DNA of 64,000 nucleotides from the NCBI GenBank assembly GCA_024682555.1, contig JAIKZD010000114.1, positions 88,900-152,899 of the forward strand. Reading direction: 5' to 3'. The position numbers and the translations under genes are program-made. The DNA comes from Lachnospiraceae bacterium (GTDB taxonomy: Bacteria; Bacillota; Clostridia; Lachnospirales; Lachnospiraceae). Shown here one piece after another: positions 60,483 through 64,000 of the stretch (position 1 is its first letter; each line of letters starts with the position of its first letter). The notes under the pieces were generated by a model. The model was not told where the DNA came from, searched no databases, and was given only the letters and a program-made list of their open reading frames with translations.

Positions 60483-61139
60483 ATGTTTCTGACGGTAACA
60501 GCATCCCTGCTTGAGGGGTTTCTCGCCACAGTCAGGCTCTTTGCCCTGACGCTGGTCTTTGCACTGCCGTTGGGACTGGTGATAAGCTTTGGATCCATGA
60601 GCCGCTTTGCCGCACTGAGGCTCCCCATAAGGTTTCTCATATGGGTGGTGCGCGGTACGCCCCTGCTTTTGCAGCTGCTTATCATCTATTACGGACCGGG
60701 TATAATCATAAAGAATAATGTATGGGGTTCAGGGGACAGCGGCAGGTTTGTCGCTGCCCTTGTTGCGTTTGTTATCAACTACGCCTGCTATTTTTCAGAG
60801 ATATACCGGGGAGGCATTCAGTCTATACCCGTGGGCCAGTATGAAGCAGGGCAGGTCCTGGGTCTGACGCGCAGTCAGATCTTTTTCAGGATCACACTGC
60901 TGCAGGTGATAAAGCGCATAGTTCCTCCCATGTCAAATGAAATAATAACGCTGGTGAAGGACACATCTCTTGCCAGAGTCATCGCGGTTTATGAGATCAT
61001 ATGGAGCGGTCAGTCCTTTATAAAGAGCGCCGGCATAGTATGGCCGCTGTTTTACACCGGCGTGTTTTACCTTGTGTTCTCGGGACTTCTGACCATGCTC
61101 TTTTCCCGGCTTGAAAACAAGCTGGACTATTTCAGGTGA
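60483..61139 (+). CDS. amino acid ABC transporter permease
   Basis: A 218-residue HisM/GlnP-type permease with about five transmembrane helices. The N-terminal GFLATVRLFALTLVFALPLG, WVVRGTPLLLQLLIIYYGPG and the EAA loop GQYEAGQVLGLTRSQIFFRI are diagnostic. A single permease gene implies a homodimer. Confidence 0.94.
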   Translation: MFLTVTASLLEGFLATVRLFALTLVFALPLGLVISFGSMSRFAALRLPIRFLIWVVRGTPLLLQLLIIYYGPGIIIKNNVWGSGDSGRFVAALVAFVINYACYFSEIYRGGIQSIPVGQYEAGQVLGLTRSQIFFRITLLQVIKRIVPPMSNEIITLVKDTSLARVIAVYEIIWSGQSFIKSAGIVWPLFYTGVFYLVFSGLLTMLFSRLENKLDYFR

Positions 61140-61145
61140 TTCGAC

Positions 61146-61928
61146 ATGGCACTTTTGGAAGTAGAAAATCTGTCAAAGAGTTTTGATAATACAAAGGTTC
61201 TCAAGGATATATCGTTCTCGCTCGATAAAGGATCCGCGCTGTCTATAATCGGATCCTCGGGCAGCGGGAAAACGACTCTTCTAAGGTGTCTGAATTTTCT
61301 TGAGACGCCCGATACCGGCAAAATCTCTGTGGGCGGAGAGGAGCTTTTTTCTGCATCAGAGGTCTCGCAGACATCCAAAGAAAGCGAGGCGCGGATCAGA
61401 GAAAAGCGCCTGCATTTCGGCCTGGTATTCCAGGCTTTCAATCTGTTCCCGCAGTATACGGCACTTGAAAATGTGACTCTGGCACCTTTGCTCCATGCCA
61501 GGGAAAGGGGAACTGTAAGCGCACAGCAGAAGGAGAATATCCGGAAGGAGGGGGAGGAGCTTCTATCGGTCATGGGTCTTGCGGACAGGATGGAGCATTA
61601 TCCCCATCAGCTCTCAGGCGGTCAGTGTCAGCGCGTCGCGATAGCCAGGGCACTCGCGATGAAGCCGGACATCCTGTGCTTTGACGAGCCCACCAGCGCA
61701 CTTGATCCCGAGCTTACGGGCGAAGTGCTGCGAGTGATAAGGCAGCTTGCAGAGAAGAGGACGACAATGATCATAGTTACCCACGAGATGACTTTTGCCA
61801 GAGATGTGGCTGATACGTGCATATTTATGGACGGAGGCGTCATAGTGGAATCGGGTGACGCGAAGGAAGTGATCGACAACCCCACGCAGGAAAGGACTAA
61901 GAAGTTTTTGATGCAGAGCAGGATGTGA
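61146..61928 (+). CDS. amino acid ABC transporter ATP-binding protein
   Basis: A 260-residue GlnQ/HisP-type ATPase: Walker A GSSGSGKTT, Q-loop FGLVFQAFNLFPQYTALENV, signature LSGGQCQRVAIARAL and Walker B ILCFDEPTSALDPEL. A small insertion (about 75-90) lies before the Q-loop. Third gene of the compact importer operon; the ligand is probably a polar amino acid. Confidence 0.95.
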   Translation: MALLEVENLSKSFDNTKVLKDISFSLDKGSALSIIGSSGSGKTTLLRCLNFLETPDTGKISVGGEELFSASEVSQTSKESEARIREKRLHFGLVFQAFNLFPQYTALENVTLAPLLHARERGTVSAQQKENIRKEGEELLSVMGLADRMEHYPHQLSGGQCQRVAIARALAMKPDILCFDEPTSALDPELTGEVLRVIRQLAEKRTTMIIVTHEMTFARDVADTCIFMDGGVIVESGDAKEVIDNPTQERTKKFLMQSRM

Positions 61929-61931
61929 GGA

Positions 61932-62897
61932 TCAAACCCCGGAAGTCTCCCGCCTGCGGTATCTTGCGATCAGGATAAAAGCAAAAAGTGCCAGAATGAT
62001 GGCGGCTGACAGGATCCCATAGTACCTGCGGTCGCCGGTTTTAGGTACGGAGTAGGGATCCTTGCCGTATTCGTCCTTTCCGGTGTCATATGCGGGATCG
62101 TATGCGGACTGTCCTGCAGCGGCATTGTCGGCAGAAGCCGCGTCCGCGTTTGTCGTACCAGCCTGGCCGGCGGCAGCCGCGTTCGCATTTGTCGTATCCG
62201 CCTGAGTGTCTGCAGCCTGAGAGTCCGCTCCGTCCTGCCCTCCAGCGGTGTCCGCCTGTCCTGCGGCATCGCCGGACTGATCCGCGGCATTATCTCCATC
62301 CAGATTGAAGTTGGTCTGACTTCCGGTGTAGGCATTGCTTCTTGCCGCGTATACGCGGGTTGAGCCGCCCCTGGTGTAGGCGATCGCATAAGTCGAGAAA
62401 TGGATGGTCATGAACTCCAGGCAATATGAGGTCGAGCGTCCGTGCCTGCAGATACAGGAAAGCTTTTCAGGCTCGCCGTCGATGCCGGTGGTGTAAACTG
62501 CATAGGTTCCTTTATCCGGATCCATCGAGGAACCGAGGGGAAGAGTGATGGTGACATCTCCGAACTGGGGATTCCTTGTTATGTTTTTGTCATCGACCGC
62601 GGTCAGTGAAAGATCGTAGCATTCGATATTGCTGTATCTGACGCCGGCACTTGTGAGCAGAGCCTTTAAGTCATCGCCGGACGTGCTGTCGGCAGTAAGG
62701 GTATAAGAAGAGGAAGGGCCCCTGACCTCCGCCGTTATGTCCGATACCAGCCCGCGCACCGTGGTAGTGGCTATGGCGGCATTCTGAGTCACAAAAATGC
62801 CCCTGTCGGGGACCGCATGTACCCTTACAGGAACCGCGGCGAAAACTGACAGAAAAAGTATTATGACAGCACATATATTGTATATAAACCTTTTCAT
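61932..62897 (-). CDS. wall-anchored surface protein with VPKTG sorting signal
   Basis: A 321-residue exported protein. Signal peptide (ICAVIILFLSVFAAVPVRVHA), a folded domain (about 30-195), then a low-complexity linker of Ala, Asp, Gln, Gly and Thr (about 205-275). The C-terminal sorting signal is VPKTGD (284-289), a hydrophobic helix and RYRRRETSGV. VPKTG is a variant of LPxTG. The start is MKRFIYN (62897). No sortase is in view. It converges with the ABC transporter and diverges from the kinase at 62964, 66 bp away. Confidence 0.8.
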   Translation of the reverse strand: MKRFIYNICAVIILFLSVFAAVPVRVHAVPDRGIFVTQNAAIATTTVRGLVSDITAEVRGPSSSYTLTADSTSGDDLKALLTSAGVRYSNIECYDLSLTAVDDKNITRNPQFGDVTITLPLGSSMDPDKGTYAVYTTGIDGEPEKLSCICRHGRSTSYCLEFMTIHFSTYAIAYTRGGSTRVYAARSNAYTGSQTNFNLDGDNAADQSGDAAGQADTAGGQDGADSQAADTQADTTNANAAAAGQAGTTNADAASADNAAAGQSAYDPAYDTGKDEYGKDPYSVPKTGDRRYYGILSAAIILALFAFILIARYRRRETSGV

Positions 62898-62963
62898 AAC
62901 TGATACAGTATACCACATTTAGGTGACAATGGGACAGTCCCCGCAGTCACACAGGTAAAAAAA

Positions 62964-64000
62964 TTGAGACTAAGGACAAAGATTATTATCAGCGGAATAG
63001 CAACAGTATTGATGCCTCTTGTATTGCTGACGGCATTGTTTATGCTGTTGGGCAGGAGTATAAACCTTACTAATGTGATACTCACTGCTGTCATATTGCT
63101 CGTGACCAGCGTGGCACTGACTCTGTGGATAAGCAAGGGAGTCACTGCGCCCATAGACGAGTTAAACCATGCGATGCAGCACATAAGGGACGGGGATTTT
63201 GAATACAGACTCACCGACAGATATTCCCGGGCGGGCCGTATGGGAGTCGTGAAGGGAGAGATAGGGGAGCTTTACAGCAGCTATGAGGACATGCGTCTGA
63301 GGTTAAAGGAGTCCGCCGAGGAAAAGCTTTTGCACGAGCAGCGCGGACAGGAGCTTGTGAGCAACATAACCCATGACCTCAAGACGCCCATCACGACAGT
63401 TAAGGGTTACGCCGAGGGTTTGCTGGAGGGCGTGGCGGATACTCCGGAGAAGAGAGAAAAGTATCTGCGCACGATCGTCAATAAGGCAGAGGATATGAAT
63501 AAGCTCATAAATGAGCTGACGCTGTACTCCGGAATAGACAACAACCGTATACCCTACCATTTTACAAAGCTTAAGGTCGCGGAATACTTCGGAGACTGTG
63601 TGGAGGAGCTGGGAGTCGAACTCGAGAGCAAGCAGATAAAGCTTGATTATTCCAATCTCACGGCACCCGAGACGCAGATCATCGCGGATCCCGAACAGCT
63701 CGGACGCGTCATTAACAATATCGTCGGAAACAGTATAAAATATATGGGACGCGATGACGGAACCGGACAGATTGAGATACGCGTGCTCGATGATTCTGAT
63801 GCCGTGCGTATAGAGATCGAGGACAATGGCATGGGCATTGCCCAGAGAGATCTGGCCAATATTTTTGACAGATTCTACAGAACCGACAGATCGCGGACTT
63901 CCCGCGTGGGCGGGAGCGGCATAGGGCTGTCGATAGTGAAGAAGATAGTGGAGGATCACGGCGGCTATATATGGGCGACCAGCAAAGAGGGCGAGGGTAC
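62964..64000 (+). CDS. sensor histidine kinase (3' end cut by window)
   Basis: A frame open to the window end, 345 residues visible. Start probably TTG 62964 (an ATG-less N terminus: LRLRTKIIISGI). Two transmembrane helices (about 6-27 and 34-54) with almost no extracellular loop, then HAMP (about 55-115), HisKA with NITHDLKTPITTVKGY, and HATPase with VINNIVGNSIKYM, EDNGMGIAQRD and GGSGIGLSIVKKI. Only the last residues are missing. With so short an external loop it probably senses within the membrane. No response regulator is in view; it may lie downstream. Confidence 0.9.
   Translation, partial: MRLRTKIIISGIATVLMPLVLLTALFMLLGRSINLTNVILTAVILLVTSVALTLWISKGVTAPIDELNHAMQHIRDGDFEYRLTDRYSRAGRMGVVKGEIGELYSSYEDMRLRLKESAEEKLLHEQRGQELVSNITHDLKTPITTVKGYAEGLLEGVADTPEKREKYLRTIVNKAEDMNKLINELTLYSGIDNNRIPYHFTKLKVAEYFGDCVEELGVELESKQIKLDYSNLTAPETQIIADPEQLGRVINNIVGNSIKYMGRDDGTGQIEIRVLDDSDAVRIEIEDNGMGIAQRDLANIFDRFYRTDRSRTSRVGGSGIGLSIVKKIVEDHGGYIWATSKEGEG

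Noticed and set aside
61932..62897. Surface protein as sortase or pilin component
   Set aside because: Apart from the sorting signal there is no pilin motif and no sortase nearby.
62921..62950. GGGACAGTCCCC as a fourth copy of the 20-24 kb repeat
   Set aside because: Only a short core is similar; the outer arms TGAGATTT/AAATCTCA are absent.

Overview
The window looks like chromosomal DNA from a low-to-moderate G+C Clostridia of the Lachnospiraceae type (Bacillota). Support comes from the gene order around the replication origin, from ParB-DUF4446-DUF3881 neighbourhoods, from a DUF3798 lipoprotein and from AGGAGG-type ribosome binding sites. The anchor is a complete origin region at about 45.5-54.7 kb: rpmH, rnpA, yidD, yidC, jag and mnmE read leftwards, and dnaA, dnaN, yaaA, recF, gyrB and gyrA read rightwards, on either side of an oriC with DnaA boxes.

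The striking point is that the left-of-origin block occurs twice. Copy 1 (1-9.6 kb, plus strand) is mnmE (cut by the window edge), mnmG, rsmG, a coiled-coil gene, parS sites, parA, parB, DUF4446, DUF3881 and a D-Ala-D-Ala carboxypeptidase. Copy 2 (33.5-42.7 kb, minus strand) is mnmE, mnmG, rsmG, parS sites, parA, parB, DUF4446, serS, DUF3881 and tRNA-Arg. The two blocks face each other. Their proteins are clearly diverged (about three-fifths identical by eye, not computed), copy 1 is more A+T-rich with AGA/AGG arginine codons, and their parS sites differ at the centre. Either a second origin segment lies in the same replicon (duplication, transfer, chromid fusion) or two genomes have been joined, in nature or by assembly. 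The likely join is within about 15-24.5 kb, which holds two broken genes, an IS110-family element and three copies of a palindromic repeat.

Region by region: 9.7-12.5 kb has two divergent MATE exporters and a 124-nt multi-hairpin element. 12.7-15.3 kb has a PLP decarboxylase, its AraC-type neighbour and an HPr-like protein without the active histidine. 15.2-19.4 kb holds a scrambled hybrid kinase/solute-binding-protein chimera and a frameshifted surface protein. 19.5-24.4 kb holds an unknown gene, IS110, and AlkD, GNAT and deoxyinosine-glycosylase genes between repeats. 24.5-33.1 kb is a tight minus-strand operon: LytTR regulator, DUF3021 membrane protein, double-receiver protein, Hpt protein, two membrane hybrid kinases and a DUF3798 binding lipoprotein. 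I read it as a self-contained phosphorelay sensing module. A 14-bp direct repeat at 21-bp spacing lies upstream of its promoter, which fits LytTR autoregulation; this is the best candidate for an undescribed system here.

Right of gyrA, a large intracellular GH2 glycosidase starts inside the gyrA 3' end and is followed by an acyl-CoA-synthetase-like protein lacking the usual catalytic lysine. Then come a polar amino-acid ABC transporter operon with a good promoter, a VPKTG-type wall-anchored protein, and a sensor kinase cut by the window end.
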